Of a stretch of DNA of 64,000 bases, positions 62,288 through 64,000 are shown piece after piece. The translations under genes and the position numbers were made by a program. Origin of the DNA: Anisakis pegreffii (lineage: Eukaryota; Nematoda; Chromadorea; Rhabditida; Anisakidae). Location: assembly GCA_035041965.1 (NCBI GenBank), contig JAPYMA010002273.1, positions 1 through 64,000 of the forward strand, in the 5' to 3' direction. The first letter of the stretch is position 1. Every line of letters begins with the position of its first letter. The notes under the pieces are model-generated. The model searched no databases, was not told the DNA's origin, and worked only from the letters and a program-made list of their open reading frames with translations.

Positions 62288-64000
62288 TACTAAAATGGAT
62301 GAAGGACATATGCAACAATAGACAGTCATACTGGCTGACGCATATCTCGAAGATTCAATGCACTTTCGATTTCGGAAGGTATCCACATCCTTTCAACCCT
62401 TCAACTAGTGAGTTGAGGGGGAAGAAAAAGTCTGAAGAGGTACTGGTACTGGGAAATAGACTAGGAAACGGGGTCGTTGAAATTCGTTTTCCCCGCAACA
62501 CACTAAATTCAACAAGCAGTTTTATAATGGAACTATGCGAACGATGACGCGGTCGGTACTTGGTGTATTCATCAGCACAGAGCAAGGTAGCAATTGTATT
62601 GTATGGAAATTAATGAATGCTTTTAACACACACACACACACCACATGCTGATACAACCAACGTACGTTGAATTTCTTCATCAGTTGCGTCATTGTAACGA
62701 TGTTTTTCAGTTGGTCTCTCCGACACGGCGATACTCTCTTGGAACGTTGCGTTCTTCTTTTGTGTGCACACTTGAGGTGCTCTTTCATGCACTTACGCAC
62801 TTCCTTTTTATCTGTGTGCAGAGACGACGTTCGTTTGATGTTGTTTGCAGTTTGTGAGCTTTTATGATGTAATGTGCGTTCGCAGCTCTCCTTAAGTTCT
62901 TCTTCTTCGCATCCGATTCACAATTGCGCCAATTTGAAAACAATCCCTACTCAAATTCTTTCGACAGACCTCCGTTCGAAGACAAATGAAGCAGTATTAG
63001 GCAAATAATTGCGATGAGCGACGTCAAGAAATACCGACTTCTTGAAGAGATTCAGTGTCAGTTATGCCCTTGGTTTCGGACTGTAGTCATACGAAATCGT
63101 CGAAGAAATTCAGGGTCTTGCTCTATTTTATTATACTATAGTTGTTGCATTTGTGGCTAAAATGAGTCACCCGTAATGGAATGTTGGGAATAGTTGATGT
63201 TGAACGCATGATCCGATGAAATTATTTTCATTTCTTCAGAATATCAAGCAAAATAATTACAGTATTCAAGAAGTATAAAAAAGAAAAACGAATTGATAAA
63301 ATCGCGGACAAGATCCTTCAAAAATGTGACATATTGATGCAAAGGTTATACATTTACAAATATTAAATTATGACAAGTCAAAACGATATTCAATTGAAAA
63401 TCTCGATCATAGGTATGAAAAATAATGAATTCTGAATCATCAGAACAATGCATGAATCATAAATTGCCGAACACTTAAACGTAAACAAATGTTGACAATT
63501 GAATTAGTCATATTCTCAATGGAAATTCAGTGATGCAGTTGGTTTTATTACAAGAATTGGCTATTGATCGTAGTTTCATCATACATCTAATATATAGACA
63601 GGATTGACCAACATAAAAATCTAAGCAATCGAAGATAGGTACAAGTTTTGGAAACCATTTAGTGCCGTTCGCCTGAAATAGGTTCAGCTTCACATCCAGC
63701 TTCACGTTGAGACTTATCCTGAGTGTTGAGTTCAGATAGAGTTAAATCAACTTTTGCTTATACGATTGATTCATATCTGTTTTGAAGACGTATACACATT
63801 AATGTTCATGTCATGATGCAAAGGAACACTTTTTTTCAGAAGAGAATCATCAGAGGAATACTTTCAGAGGAGAAAATAACCACTTCAAACAGTTTCCTTT
63901 ATGAGATTATTCAAACCGATCTGCAATTTCCGAATCTAACTTGAACAGCTAAAGTTTCCAATCACAATATTACAACAGCATCGTAATGCAGCAAATATTT
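62288..64000. other. Gene-free right-hand end
   Basis: No supported gene. A (CA)n run lies at 62626-62641. ORFs of 60-90 codons around 62350-62870 overlap on both strands without recognisable domains. Confidence 0.45.
62626..62641. repeat. (CA)n microsatellite
   Basis: Perfect CA dinucleotide run of about eight units in intergenic DNA. Confidence 0.85.

Noticed and set aside
62355..62867. Overlapping ORFs on both strands near the right end
   Set aside because: Both strands are open over the same interval without homology. A (CA)n repeat lies within, and this is typical of chance ORFs.

Overview
The window looks like nuclear DNA of a nematode, probably a parasitic species with a larger and more AT-rich genome than Caenorhabditis. 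All genes are split by many introns, most ending in a TTTCAG-type acceptor, and the two receptor genes closely match the nematode ACR-16 group of nicotinic receptors. I assembled exons by hand from reading frame, splice sites and phase. Every coding sequence below joins with consistent phase, but none has been checked against transcripts.

Layout. (1) 1-2702, minus strand: the 5' part of a lipoyl-domain subunit of the pyruvate dehydrogenase complex (E2 or E3-binding protein), running off the left edge, with an unusual second E3-binding domain. (2) 4418-7428, plus strand: a complete eight-exon Maelstrom-like gene (HMG box plus Maelstrom domain), head-to-head with the first gene. (3) 9297-13124, plus: a ten-exon, 479-residue nicotinic acetylcholine receptor alpha-type subunit. 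(4) 13125-28287: a long gene-poor stretch with inverted repeats, a 75-bp direct repeat, a possible MITE and one unexplained 198-codon ORF. (5) 28288-35527, plus: a twelve-exon, 512-residue ACR-16-type receptor subunit, a same-strand paralogue of gene 3. (6) 35528-42842: spacer with simple repeats and one weak candidate small gene. (7) 42843-60303, minus: a gene of about 17.5 kb for an N-terminally membrane-anchored, lysine-rich, coiled-coil protein of the kinectin / ribosome-binding protein 1 (p180) type. (8) 60304-64000: upstream spacer.

The most interesting point is in the last gene. After its sixteenth exon the phase allows two different 3' ends. One adds two exons encoding an AMPK-beta-type glycogen-binding (CBM48) domain and a stop (931 residues). 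The other skips these and adds seven more exons with further coiled coil and an arginine-rich tail (1108 residues). A switch between a glycogen-binding and a coiled-coil C-terminus on an ER-anchored protein is, as far as I know, undescribed.

Other points for a second look: GC-AG introns in three genes, including a pair at nearly the same place in the two receptors; frequent AAG 3' splice sites; three copies of a short SINE-like repeat in three introns of the coiled-coil gene; and several perfect hairpins (stems of 12 to 31 bp). The genes show no shared pathway apart from the two receptors, which could co-assemble at cholinergic synapses.
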